Of a stretch of 64,000 bases of DNA, positions 9,310-19,846 are shown in pieces. This DNA is from Marinobacterium rhizophilum DSM 18822. GTDB taxonomy: Bacteria; Pseudomonadota; Gammaproteobacteria; Pseudomonadales; Balneatricaceae. The DNA is taken from assembly GCF_000378045.1 (NCBI RefSeq), contig NZ_KB899093.1, forward strand, positions 62,001-126,000, read 5' to 3'. Position 1 is the first letter of the stretch. Each line of letters opens with the position of its first letter. A program made the position numbers and the translations under genes. The notes under the pieces were generated by a model, which was given only the letters and a program-made list of their open reading frames with translations, was not told the origin of the DNA and made no database searches.

Positions 9310-9334
9310 CTAACCGGTCGGGGGAATGATTGAA

Positions 9335-9400
9335 GGAGCCCACCCTGTGGGCGAATGACGTCGCCATCGAACAGCTGCGCCAAAATAGTGGGCTCCCACA
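9335..9400. repeat. REP-like inverted pair (REPIN/BIME-type)
   Basis: GGAGCCCAC at 9335-9343 is the exact inverse of GTGGGCTCC at 9388-9396. Each side also folds on its own: CCCAC-CCT-GTGGG at 9339-9351 and GTGGG-CT-CCCAC at 9388-9399. Two small hairpins facing each other across about 40 bases form the layout of REP doublets in Pseudomonas and relatives. It lies in the gap between the insertion sequence and the coiled-coil genes. No second copy was noticed in this window. Confidence 0.55.
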
Positions 9401-9595
9401 GGTAACCTGCTGCAAACGCTTCGCCAGCCCGAGCAGCAGAAGCGGGAAGGGCGACTGATAAAAGCCGGAAAGAGGCCGTCGACGATTTCATAACGGCGTT
9501 TTGTCGCCAGGCCGAGGTTGTTTGCTAAAGTTTAGGGAACGATCCAAGTTACGCGATCGTTGTCTTTTTTACGAAGAACGCTGAGGAACCCTGCC

Positions 9596-9883
9596 ATGAG
9601 TATGAAAGAGGCATATGAGAAGAAAATGCATGCCCAGCTCGACGAGTGGGATGCCGAAATACGCAAGCTCAAAGCCAGGGCCGATAAGGCGCAAGCCGAC
9701 GGCCAGCTCGAATACTACAAGCAGATCGAGGATCTAAGGGAGCGCCAGCAGCGAGCCCAGGAAAAACTCGATGAACTGCGACGCGCCAGCGATACGGCCT
9801 GGGAGGACATGCGAGCCGGTATCGAGAGTGCCTGGGACTCCATGGCTGAGGCAATGCGCAAGGCATCCTCCCGTTTCAAGTAG
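9596..9883 (+). CDS. Small cytosolic coiled-coil protein
   Basis: A 95-residue, highly charged, almost wholly helical protein starting at the ATG at 9596 (MSMKEAYEKKMHAQLDEW), chosen because GAGGA lies 9 bases upstream. No signal peptide. It consists of heptad-rich coiled coil (RADKAQADGQLEYYKQIEDLRERQQRAQEKLDELRR) and an aromatic C-terminal segment DTAWEDMRAGIESAWDSMAEA. It resembles the small sll1863-type stress-linked coiled-coil proteins, whose biochemical function is unclear. The gene downstream is a related protein with a signal peptide; the C-terminal AW.DM..G...A..S...A pattern is shared. Confidence 0.75.
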   Translation: MSMKEAYEKKMHAQLDEWDAEIRKLKARADKAQADGQLEYYKQIEDLRERQQRAQEKLDELRRASDTAWEDMRAGIESAWDSMAEAMRKASSRFK

Positions 9884-9941
9884 TCTGCTCGTACTGGCCG
9901 TTTGCGTGATGCTTGTTCGAAGTCAATCCTGAGAAGAGGAA

Positions 9942-10415
9942 ATGACAATGAGATTCCGTTTACCCTCCGCCACCGGATGCCTGCTTGCAGCCACGCTCTG
10001 TTTTGCTCCGCTCGGTTATGGCGCAACTTCGGACGCCGAAACCTCGATGGCGGATGTCAGGCAGGAAACCCACGAATTTCTGGAGACCCTCAAGTCTTAT
10101 GGTGCCGAGCAGCGCGACGAAGCCGTCGAGGAGACCCGTGCCGCGCTTGAAGAGCTGGACCGTCGCCTCGACGCGCTGGGGCGGCGCATTGACGAGGAAT
10201 GGCAGCAAATGGATACCGCGGCCCGTGAACAGGCACGCGAGAGTCAGCGGGAATTGCGCCGTCAGCGCATTGAGCTGGCCGAATGGTACGGCAGCCTGAA
10301 AAACAGCTCGACCGATGCCTGGGATCACATGAAAGAGGGCTTTTCCGGCGCCTACCAGTCGCTGCAACAGGCCTGGGAAGAATCGGCCGAAGAGTTCGGC
10401 TCCGATAAACCCTGA
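9942..10415 (+). CDS. Exported coiled-coil protein related to its upstream neighbour
   Basis: A 157-residue protein with a signal peptide (residues ~1-27, ending LGYGA), followed by a long charged coiled coil rich in Glu, Arg and Gln. The C-terminal segment STDAWDHMKEGFSGAYQSLQQAWEE resembles the end of the protein encoded at 9596. It should be periplasmic. GAGGA lies just upstream of the ATG at 9942; the near ATG at 9948 is an alternative start. The spacing of 58 bases suggests co-transcription with the 9596 gene. A cytosolic and a periplasmic version of one helical module side by side hints at a paired envelope or stress role, but function is unknown. Confidence 0.75.
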   Translation: MTMRFRLPSATGCLLAATLCFAPLGYGATSDAETSMADVRQETHEFLETLKSYGAEQRDEAVEETRAALEELDRRLDALGRRIDEEWQQMDTAAREQARESQRELRRQRIELAEWYGSLKNSSTDAWDHMKEGFSGAYQSLQQAWEESAEEFGSDKP

Positions 10416-10720
10416 ACCGAGTCGCGCGTACCAGGCTCGGATCAGCCCGCCAGAGCGGTGTTTTCAGTCACGTTTAACAGCGTCATAGCCGGCCCGCCCG
10501 GTTACGACTTCCTGTCAGGGGCGCCCGCTACTGGACGACTGACGCGAGTCGCCTATGTGCTGTGCAAGCTGTCCGGCCTGTCGCCCCTCGGAGTTGAATT
10601 CGCGGACCTAAAGGTGATGGCGTCGCACGGTAGTCTCAGCCCCCGGAGGTTTAGGGGGCTGGCTTCGCAGCAGGGCTTTATTGCGATGATCTTGAGTCGC
10701 AAAAGGCGGCTCGGCTACAA
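10416..10720. other. Intergenic region between convergent genes
   Basis: About 305 bases between the exported coiled-coil gene and the minus-strand membrane protein gene. A plus-strand frame of 111 codons (10458-10793) overlaps the end of the latter and has no motif, so I do not call it. A perfect 7-bp stem, AGCCCCC at 10639-10645 with GGGGGCT at 10655-10661, lies here and may act in transcription termination, though no T tract follows. Confidence 0.4.
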
Positions 10721-11080
10721 CTACAACGTTGTGGAGTCGTCGGGAGTCGCTGACTCGGAGTCGCTGTCAGGGGTGAGCTCCTCCTGGATATAACGCTTAA
10801 CGTGGCCCTGAACCTTGCGGCTGGTGATATATGCCCATACACCCACCAGAGTGCCGGTTGCGCCGAAAATAATACGCCCTTCGGGTATGAACAGCATCAG
10901 CAGCAACGTCAGCGCAATAATAAACATTAAACCGTATTTGCCGCGGTTACCTACTGTCTCTATCAGCTGCTCGGCATCAGCCCGGGTGGTGACGCCTGCG
11001 CCTGGCAGTTTCTGTCGTAGCGAGGCGTATTCGCGCTCGCGTCTTTTCTCTTGGCGTCCGAAGGGGTCTTTGAGGTTCAT
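10721..11080 (-). CDS. Small two-helix membrane protein, unknown function
   Basis: A 119-residue protein. A basic N-terminal region (residues ~1-45) contains MNLKDPFGRQEKRREREYASL. Two membrane helices follow at about 49-66 (YGLMFIIALTLLLMLFI) and 70-87 (RIIFGATGTLVGVWAYITS). A polar, Ser/Asp-rich tail ends the chain. The start ATG has no close rival. I do not recognise the family. The tRNA-Leu gene lies upstream on the same strand, with its own terminator between them, so this gene is probably expressed separately. Confidence 0.6.
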   Translation of the reverse strand: MNLKDPFGRQEKRREREYASLRQKLPGAGVTTRADAEQLIETVGNRGKYGLMFIIALTLLLMLFIPEGRIIFGATGTLVGVWAYITSRKVQGHVKRYIQEELTPDSDSESATPDDSTTL

Positions 11081-11279
11081 CGGCTAGTCTCTGTGATTGT
11101 TGGTTTTGAGAGAGCCCGTTATTAACTTGCAAATAGCGTCTCGCCGCGTAAGCAGGGTGCGGGTGTCTGGAGCACTTCTTCACCCACTCTGGCGTCGTTG
11201 CAGCAACCCCATGTGCGGGGCCGTGACTGATTGCGCGCGCGGGCTGCCTGGCATCACGACGTTTACATCCGCCAGAAAC

Positions 11280-11306
11280 AAAAAAAGCCTGCATTTCTGC
11301 AAGCTT
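11280..11306 (-). terminator. Rho-independent terminator of tRNA-Leu
   Basis: Read on the minus strand, AAGCTTGCA pairs with TGCAGGCTT (9 bp, one G-U) around GAAA, followed by a run of T. It begins 10 bases after the tRNA 3' end. Confidence 0.85.
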
Positions 11307-11315
11307 CTTCTGACA

Positions 11316-11402
11316 TGGTACCAGTGGCCGGACTCGAACCGGCACGCTTTTAAGGGCGGGGGATTTTGAATCCCCTGTGTCTACCAATTTCACCACACTG
11401 GC
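11316..11402 (-). tRNA. tRNA-Leu (CAA)
   Basis: An 87-nt class II tRNA with encoded CCA. Acceptor arms GCCAGTG and CACTGGT pair, the D-loop carries GAAATTGGTAGAC, and the anticodon stem GGGGA/TCCCC encloses TTCAAAA, giving anticodon CAA, which reads UUG. There is a long variable arm, and the T arm contains GGTTCGAGTCC. It diverges from queA. Confidence 0.97.
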
Positions 11403-11527
11403 ACAGCGAGGGCATATTATAAGTAGCTTTGTAGCGGGGTCAATCACTGTGACCCGAAATGGCTGAAAAAAACTCCGCTATCCGGTACAATCCGCTGCCA
11501 TTTCAACAAACGTTTGCCAGAGCTGCG

Positions 11528-13710
<2,183 letters not shown>

Positions 13711-13745
13711 GTCACAGCATTTCAATGTTCAAGGAGTAAGGCTAC

Positions 13746-14078
13746 ATGAGCTTTCTGATTTCTTCGGCCCAGGCGGCAGAAGCCGGTGCCGGCGGCATGG
13801 ATCCAGGCATTTTCAATATTCTTTTTCTGGTTGGTTTTGGCCTGATTTTCTACTTCTTCATGTGGCGCCCACAGGCAAAGCGTGCGAAAGATCACAAAAA
13901 CCTGATCAGCAATCTGGCCAAGGGTGATGAAGTGCTCACCGCTGGCGGCATTATTGGCAAGGTTACCAAAGTCAGCGATGACTACGTGGTACTGGAAGTC
14001 TGCGAAGGTACCCAGCTGAGCTTCCAGAAAGCCCACGTGGCGGCGGCGCTGCCCAAGGGCACGATCAAAAATATCTAA
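13746..14078 (+). CDS. yajC: Sec translocon accessory protein YajC
   Basis: A 110-residue single-span inner-membrane protein of the SecDF-YajC complex, which helps SecYEG drive protein export. It shows the typical short N-terminus, the membrane helix IFNILFLVGFGLIFYFFMWRPQAK, the conserved RPQ, and the soluble tail with LAKGDEVLTAGGIIGKVTKV. It precedes secD and secF in the standard order, with a strong hairpin in between that should reduce read-through. Confidence 0.97.
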   Translation: MSFLISSAQAAEAGAGGMDPGIFNILFLVGFGLIFYFFMWRPQAKRAKDHKNLISNLAKGDEVLTAGGIIGKVTKVSDDYVVLEVCEGTQLSFQKAHVAAALPKGTIKNI

Positions 14079-14092
14079 CGCCTCCTTGACGG

Positions 14093-14122
14093 AAAACGCC
14101 ACTGTTTCAGTGGCGTTTTTAT
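14093..14122 (+). terminator. Strong intrinsic terminator between yajC and secD
   Basis: AAAACGCCACTG (14093-14104) and CAGTGGCGTTTT (14108-14119) form a perfect 12-bp stem with a 3-base loop and a T run. It sits 15 bases after yajC and 76 before secD, so secDF may depend on read-through or on a separate promoter in this gap. Confidence 0.9.
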
Positions 14123-14194
14123 TTAACCACCGGATTTACTGCCTGCCGCGTGCGCAGTTGGCGCAGGCGCGGCGCCGAACGAACAGGGCGACCT

Positions 14195-16048
14195 ATGCTC
14201 AATCGCTACCCTCTGTGGAAAAACCTGCTGATTCTGCTGCTGCTGGCATTGGGCCTGTTGTATGCGGCGCCCAACCTGTACCCCGATGACTATGCGATCC
14301 AGCTGTCGGGCACGCGCGAAATGTATCAAGTGGATGAGCCCCTGCTGGAGCGTATCTCCACGGTGCTGGAACGCGAAGGCATCAGCAATAAAGGTGTCGA
14401 GCTGCAGGATGGCAACGGCCTGGTGCGCTTTGCCGATGGTGAAAGCCAGCTGCGTGCCAAAGCGGTCATTGCCGGGCTGCTGGGCGACCAGTATGTGGTG
14501 GCGATGAACCTCGCGCCCACCACGCCGGACTGGCTCAGTGCGCTGGGTGCAGGTCCCATGAAACTGGGCCTGGACTTGCGTGGCGGCGTGCACTTCCTGT
14601 TGGAGGTCGATACCGTGCAGGCGGTGGCGCAGCGTCTTGATGTCTATGTGTCCGAGATCAAAACCAAGCTGCGGCAGGAAAAACTGCGCTACCGGTTGGT
14701 GGATCACCGCAGCGACGGCAGCCTTGAGGTCAAGTTTGCCGATGAAGCCGTGCGTGATGAAGCACGCAGCCTGCTGCGCAAGGATTACCCCGAATTTCTG
14801 TTGTCCGACGAAACCGTCGATGGCGCCTACTATGTGGTGATCAGTCTCACCGAGCAGACGGTGCGCGATATTGAGGACTATGCGGTTAAGCAGAACCTCA
14901 CAACCCTGCGCAATCGTGTCAACGAGCTGGGTGTGGCCGAGCCGCTGGTTCAGCGTCAGGGCCGCAACCGTATCGTGGTACAGCTGCCGGGAGTGCAGGA
15001 CGCCGCAGCGGCCAAACGCATTATTGGCAAAACCGCCAATCTTGAGTTCCGTCTCGAGGCTACGTCCCAGGCTCCGGCCGGCACCACCGAAACCTATGAG
15101 TTCCGCAGTCAGCCGGGCCGCACCGCCACGATTGAGCGTGACATCATCATTACCGGCTCCAGTGTGGCCAACGCCCAGGCAGCCTTCGATGAGAACGGCA
15201 TGCCGCAGGTTTCCATCACCCTGGATGCCAAGGGTGGCCAGATGATGGGCCGCGTGACACGCAACGCGATCCAGCGTCGCATGGCGGTGCTGTTTGTCGA
15301 ATTCAAGAACCGCACCCTGACCGAGACCGTCGATGGGGTGGTGCAGGAACGCCGTATTCCGTATGTCGAGAAGAAGATCATCTCGCTGGCGACCATTCAG
15401 TCGGTCCTGGGCTCGCAGTTCCGCATTACCGGTCTGGAAAGCGCCACGGAATCGTCTGAACTGGCGCTGCTGCTGCGTGCCGGTGCCCTGGCGGCACCGA
15501 TCTACTTCGTTGAAGAGCGCAGCATAGGGCCGAGCCTGGGTGCAGAGAACATCGAGCTGGGCGTCATGTCGGTGAAAATCGGCTTTGCGCTGGTGTTGCT
15601 CTTTATGGTGCTCTACTACCGTGTATTCGGCGTGCTGGCCAACATCGCCCTGACGCTTAACCTGATGTTGCTGGTGGCAGTCATGTCACTGTTGTCCGCC
15701 ACGCTGACCCTGCCAGGTATCGCCGGTATCGTGCTCACAGTGGGTATGGCGGTGGATGCCAACGTGCTGATCTTCTCCCGTATTCGGGAGGAAATGAGCA
15801 ACGGGGTGCCCTGGCAGTCGGCGATTAATGCCGGTTTCGGTCGTGCCTTTACCACCATTCTGGATGCCAACATCACGACCCTGATTGCGGCGCTGATTTT
15901 GTTCGCGATGGGCACCGGCCCGGTGAAGGGCTTTGCGGTGACGCTGTCGGTGGGGATCGTGACCTCGATGTTCACGGCGATTGTGGTGACGCGTGCGCTG
16001 GTGAATCTGACTTATGGCGGGCGCAAGCCCAGCCGGCTCGCTCTCTGA
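14195..16048 (+). CDS. secD: Protein translocase subunit SecD
   Basis: RND-like membrane protein that uses the proton gradient to pull exported proteins through SecYEG. The 617-residue product from ATG 14195 (MLNRYPLWKNLLILLLLALG) has the standard length and start; the frame extends upstream but without family character. It has one N-terminal membrane helix, a large periplasmic P1 domain (GLDLRGGVHFLLEVD near its beginning), and then a five-helix C-terminal block with ISIGPSLGAENIELG-like and GMAVDANVLIFSRIREE motifs. The latter is the conserved proton-path region. It is 10 bases from secF. Confidence 0.97.
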   Translation: MLNRYPLWKNLLILLLLALGLLYAAPNLYPDDYAIQLSGTREMYQVDEPLLERISTVLEREGISNKGVELQDGNGLVRFADGESQLRAKAVIAGLLGDQYVVAMNLAPTTPDWLSALGAGPMKLGLDLRGGVHFLLEVDTVQAVAQRLDVYVSEIKTKLRQEKLRYRLVDHRSDGSLEVKFADEAVRDEARSLLRKDYPEFLLSDETVDGAYYVVISLTEQTVRDIEDYAVKQNLTTLRNRVNELGVAEPLVQRQGRNRIVVQLPGVQDAAAAKRIIGKTANLEFRLEATSQAPAGTTETYEFRSQPGRTATIERDIIITGSSVANAQAAFDENGMPQVSITLDAKGGQMMGRVTRNAIQRRMAVLFVEFKNRTLTETVDGVVQERRIPYVEKKIISLATIQSVLGSQFRITGLESATESSELALLLRAGALAAPIYFVEERSIGPSLGAENIELGVMSVKIGFALVLLFMVLYYRVFGVLANIALTLNLMLLVAVMSLLSATLTLPGIAGIVLTVGMAVDANVLIFSRIREEMSNGVPWQSAINAGFGRAFTTILDANITTLIAALILFAMGTGPVKGFAVTLSVGIVTSMFTAIVVTRALVNLTYGGRKPSRLAL

Positions 16049-16058
16049 GGAACAGGCT

Positions 16059-16982
16059 ATGGCAAAGCAGAACAAAATTATTAACTTTATGGGCTTGGGC
16101 AAGGCGGCCTTCGCGCTTTCGGCGCTGCTGATCCTGATCTCAGTCGGCTCGCTGGCCATTCAGGGGCTGAAGTTCGGCCTTGATTTCACCGGTGGCAGCC
16201 TGGTGGAAGTGGGCTATCAGCAGGACGCCGATCTTGGCAAGATTCGTCAGATTCTGGGCGAGGCCGGTTACAAAGATGTCACGGTACAGAATTTCGGTGC
16301 CGCCACCGATGTGCTGATTCGTCTGGGGGAAACCCACGATCCGAAGCTGGGTGACACCGTCCTGGCGACGCTGCAGGCCAGTGAAACCCAGCAGCTGGAG
16401 CTGCGCCGCAACGAATATGTGGGCGCGCAGGTGGGTGAGGAACTGCGCGAGCAGGGTGGTCTGGGCATGCTGTTGGCGCTGTTCATGATCATGGTGTACA
16501 TCGCCTTTCGCTTTCAGTTCAAGTTCTCGCTGGGCTCCGTACTGGCGCTGGCGCATGACGTCATCATCACCCTGGGTTTCTTCTCGGTGCTGGGCATCGA
16601 GTTTGATCTTACGGTGCTGGCGGCGGTGCTGGCGGTGATCGGTTACTCGCTCAACGATACCATCGTGGTATTTGACCGGATTCGCGAAAACTTCCGCCTG
16701 CTGCGCAAGGAAGAGCCAGTGGAGGTGATCAACATCTCGCTGACGCAGACTCTCAGCCGGACGCTGATGACATCCTTTACCACCTTGCTGGTGGTGTTGG
16801 CGCTGGCGCTGTTTGGCGGCGAGACCATTCACGGCTTTGCACTGGCGCTGCTGGTGGGCATTGTGGTGGGTACTTACTCGTCCATCTATGTGGCCGCCAA
16901 CGTCATGCTGCTGATGGGCGTGAGTCGGGATGACCTGATTCCACCGCCCAAAGAAGAAGACGTTGTCGACGAGCTACCGTGA
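16059..16982 (+). CDS. secF: Protein translocase subunit SecF
   Basis: Partner of SecD in the export motor. The 307-residue product from ATG 16059 (MAKQNKIINFMGLGK) is of usual length and order: one N-terminal helix, LKFGLDFTGGSLVEVGY at the start of the periplasmic domain, and then five helices. The latter include AVIGYSLNDTIVVFDRIRENF, the functional counterpart of the SecD proton-path motif. It ends in an acidic tail. AGGAA precedes the start. A terminator lies 10 bases after the stop codon. Confidence 0.97.
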   Translation: MAKQNKIINFMGLGKAAFALSALLILISVGSLAIQGLKFGLDFTGGSLVEVGYQQDADLGKIRQILGEAGYKDVTVQNFGAATDVLIRLGETHDPKLGDTVLATLQASETQQLELRRNEYVGAQVGEELREQGGLGMLLALFMIMVYIAFRFQFKFSLGSVLALAHDVIITLGFFSVLGIEFDLTVLAAVLAVIGYSLNDTIVVFDRIRENFRLLRKEEPVEVINISLTQTLSRTLMTSFTTLLVVLALALFGGETIHGFALALLVGIVVGTYSSIYVAANVMLLMGVSRDDLIPPPKEEDVVDELP

Positions 16983-16992
16983 TAGACTCCCC

Positions 16993-17020
16993 GAGCCGGC
17001 TTTTGCCGGCTCAATTTTTT
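16993..17020 (+). terminator. Intrinsic terminator after secF
   Basis: GAGCCGGC (16993-17000) pairs perfectly with GCCGGCTC (17005-17012) around TTTT, followed by AATTTTTT. It closes the queA-secF block. Confidence 0.93.
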
Positions 17021-17279
17021 GTTTGACCGGACTGGCAGCTTAGCGAGCTGCACAAGAGAAGTGACAGGGCCTTAATCGAGCCCCCTCTTGTCGCCTGCGG
17101 GCACAGACCGCGCCGACACACAAGGCTGTCGGGTACGACCGGGTATTCAAACGGACCGGGTACGTTCGTTCAGAACCATGCCGCTGCGCAGGGCCGTGGG
17201 CGAGGGCGCAACGTCGCAGGCGTCCCACTGCATTCGCAACTATTATGTTTCTGGGATCAAGGACCTAATTGGATTATTA

Positions 17280-19724
17280 ATGACAAACGACTGGCTAAAA
17301 CGCGACCCCCAGGCTCAGGCCGAAGCAGAAAAATATGGCAAGCCGGCACCGAGCCGGGATTTCCTGCTGGAATTCTTGCAGGAGTGGGGTTCGCCAATCA
17401 GCCACGGCAGACTGTGCCGTGAGCTGGGTATTGAAGATGAAGACTGTGTTGAAGCGGTATCCCGCCGACTTAAGGCCATGTGCCGCGACGGGCAGCTTAT
17501 CAGTAACCGCCGCAGCGAATTCGGCATCATCAAGAAGATGGACCTTATCGCCGGCCGTGTTATTGGCCATCGCGATGGCTTTGGATTTGTTACGCCGGAT
17601 GCCGGTGGCGATGACCTGTTTATCAGTCCGCGCCAGATGCGCCAGGTGTTCGACGGTGACCGTGTGCTGGTGCAGGAAATCAGCATTGATTACCGTGGTC
17701 GCCGCGAAGGCAAGATTATTGAAGTGCTCGAGCGTGGCACCCGTACCCTGGTGGGGCGTTACAAAGAGCAGGGCGATCTGGGCTACCTGATTCCGGAAAA
17801 CCAGCGCATTACCCAGCAGATCATGATCGCGGCGGATCGCAGGGGCAGTCCTCCCTTCCGTGATGGCCAGCTGGTCGTGGCGGAGCTGATTCATCAGCCT
17901 GGCAAGCAGCAGATTCCCGAGGCCCGCGTGGTCGAGGTGCTGGGCGATCACATGGCGCCGGGGATGGAAATCAAGGTTGCCATTCACAACTACGAAATTC
18001 CCGATGAATGGCCCCAGGATGTGCGCGACGAAGTGGGCGGCCTGTCGGCCGAGGTGGAGGAATCCGCCAAGCTGAACCGTGTCGATCTGCGCCATCTTCC
18101 GCTGGTGACCATTGATGGCGAAGATGCCAAGGATTTCGATGATGCCGTCTATGCCGAGCGCAAGCGTACCGGCGGCTGGCGTCTGTGGGTGGCGATTGCC
18201 GATGTGTCCTGGTATGTCCGCCCCGGTACGGCGCTGGACAAGGAAGGCCTGAGCCGTGGCAACTCGGTGTATTTCCCCGAGTTTGTGGTGCCGATGCTGC
18301 CCGAGATTCTGTCCAATGGCCTTTGCTCGCTGAATCCCAAGGTGGATCGTCTGGCCATGGTGTGCGAGATGACCATCAGCGCCAGCGGCAAGCTGTCGGG
18401 TTATCAGTTCTACGAAGCCGTGATCCAGTCCCATGCGCGCCTGACCTATAACAAGGTTGCAGCCATGCTGACCGAGCCGAAAAGCCCGCAGGGCAAGCAG
18501 CTGCGAAGCGAGTACGCTGGCGTTGTGTCGCATCTGGAAGATCTTTACAGCCTTTACTTCGGTTTGCGCAAGGCGCGTGACGCGCGCGGTGCCATCGACT
18601 TTGAAACGACCGAAACCCGCATTCTGTTCTCCGAGGAGCGCAAGATCGAAGAGATTGTGCCGGTCGAGCGCAACGATGCCCACAAGCTGATCGAAGAATG
18701 CATGCTGTGCGCCAACGTGGCCACCGCGCGTTTTCTCGCCAAGCTCAAGGTGCCGGCGCTGTACCGTATCCATGAAGGTCCGAAGGAGCAGAAGCTGGTG
18801 AGCCTGCGTGCTTACCTTGGCGAGCTCGGGTTGTCCCTGGGGGGCGGCGAAAAGCCCACGCCGTCTGACTACCAGAAACTGGCGTCGCAGATCGAAAACC
18901 GTCCCGACCGCCTCGTTGTGCAGACCATGATGCTGCGCTCCATGCGCCAGGCCGTGTACAGCCCCGAAAACAAGGGGCACTTTGGCCTGGCCTATGCGGC
19001 CTATACGCACTTTACGTCGCCCATCCGTCGCTACCCGGATCTGCTGGTGCACCGGGCTATTCGCGCCGCTATCCATGCCGATAGTGACCGCTCACTGCTG
19101 GATCGCCTGAAGTCGGCGTTCCGGGGCAGCAGTTCGTCCAAGACCATGCGTTGGCCGGACGGTTTCAAGTCGAATCCGCAGTTCCGTTATCGCTACAACG
19201 ATGAGCAGATGCTGCAGCTCGGCGAGCATTGCTCCATGACCGAGCGTCGTGCCGATGATGCAACCCGCGACGTCATGTCCTGGCTCAAGTGCGAGTACAT
19301 GCTTGATCAGGTGGGCGAAGAGCACGATGGCGTTATCACGGCGGTTACCGGCTTTGGTGTCTTCGTTGAGCTCAAGCAGGTGTATGTGGAAGGACTGGTG
19401 CACATTACCGCGCTGCCGTCTGACTACTATCACTTCGATGCCGCCAAGCAGCGCCTGGTAGGCGAGCGCATGCGCAAAACCTACAAGCTCGGTGATCCGG
19501 TGCGTGTGAAGGTCATGCGGGTGGATCTGGATGAGCGCAAGATTGACTTCGAAATGGTCGACAAGCCCGGTTCCGGCAAGACCAAAAGCACGCGTCAGCG
19601 TCTGGCGGAAGGAAAGCTGGACGGTGGCCGTGCCGGCGACAAGCCTGCTGGCAACAAGCCGGCGGACAAAAAGCCGGCGGGCAAGAGCCGGCGGCCGCGT
19701 TCGCGCAATCGTCGTCCTTCATAG
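17280..19724 (+). CDS. rnr: Ribonuclease R
   Basis: Processive 3'-to-5' exoribonuclease that degrades structured RNA, rRNA and mRNA. The 814-residue chain from ATG 17280 (MTNDWLKRDPQAQAEAEKYGKPAPSRDFLL) matches RNase R in start and length. An N-terminal helix-turn-helix is followed by two cold-shock domains (GRVIGHRDGFGFVTPD). The RNB catalytic domain has DGEDAKDFDDAVYAE (metal-binding Asp cluster), GLCSLNPKVDRLAMVCEM and HFTSPIRRYPDLLVHRAI. An S1 domain (GVITAVTGFGVFVELKQVYVEGLVHI) and a Lys/Arg-rich tail complete it. The open frame upstream of 17280 is not conserved-looking. The ribosome binding site is weak. A 260-base leader precedes it. Confidence 0.97.
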   Translation: MTNDWLKRDPQAQAEAEKYGKPAPSRDFLLEFLQEWGSPISHGRLCRELGIEDEDCVEAVSRRLKAMCRDGQLISNRRSEFGIIKKMDLIAGRVIGHRDGFGFVTPDAGGDDLFISPRQMRQVFDGDRVLVQEISIDYRGRREGKIIEVLERGTRTLVGRYKEQGDLGYLIPENQRITQQIMIAADRRGSPPFRDGQLVVAELIHQPGKQQIPEARVVEVLGDHMAPGMEIKVAIHNYEIPDEWPQDVRDEVGGLSAEVEESAKLNRVDLRHLPLVTIDGEDAKDFDDAVYAERKRTGGWRLWVAIADVSWYVRPGTALDKEGLSRGNSVYFPEFVVPMLPEILSNGLCSLNPKVDRLAMVCEMTISASGKLSGYQFYEAVIQSHARLTYNKVAAMLTEPKSPQGKQLRSEYAGVVSHLEDLYSLYFGLRKARDARGAIDFETTETRILFSEERKIEEIVPVERNDAHKLIEECMLCANVATARFLAKLKVPALYRIHEGPKEQKLVSLRAYLGELGLSLGGGEKPTPSDYQKLASQIENRPDRLVVQTMMLRSMRQAVYSPENKGHFGLAYAAYTHFTSPIRRYPDLLVHRAIRAAIHADSDRSLLDRLKSAFRGSSSSKTMRWPDGFKSNPQFRYRYNDEQMLQLGEHCSMTERRADDATRDVMSWLKCEYMLDQVGEEHDGVITAVTGFGVFVELKQVYVEGLVHITALPSDYYHFDAAKQRLVGERMRKTYKLGDPVRVKVMRVDLDERKIDFEMVDKPGSGKTKSTRQRLAEGKLDGGRAGDKPAGNKPADKKPAGKSRRPRSRNRRPS

Positions 19725-19772
19725 GTCGTTTGTGCCTTGGCGGTAACGATTCCTGTTACTGCTCACGATAAG

Positions 19773-19801
19773 AAACCGGGCTCTTTAGCCCGGTTTTTTT
19801 A
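19773..19801. terminator. Intrinsic terminator between rnr and the DedA-PAP2 gene
   Basis: AAACCGGGCT (19773-19782) and AGCCCGGTTT (19787-19796) form a perfect 10-bp stem with a CTTT loop and a following T run. As the stem starts with A's and ends in T's, it could serve both convergent genes. Confidence 0.93.
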
Positions 19802-19846
19802 TTCGCACCGGCTGCACTCTGTGCGGATTGCTTTTTTGGCCGCCGG

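Noticed and set aside
9282-9491. 69-codon minus-strand frame crossing the IS right end
   Set aside because: It starts outside the IS, crosses the terminal repeat and contains the REP-like hairpins, so it is not a real gene.
10458-10793. 111-codon plus-strand frame
   Set aside because: Overlaps the end of the convergent membrane-protein gene, no ribosome binding site, no motif.
11097-11369. Open frame across the tRNA-Leu gene
   Set aside because: Translation ends in the WYQWPDSNRH-type string that arises from reading tRNA genes in the antisense direction.
17295-19076. 593-codon open frame on the minus strand
   Set aside because: Fully antisense to rnr, which has all RNase R motifs. Long antisense frames are common in high-G+C genes. 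Histidine- and glutamine-rich translation without any family character.
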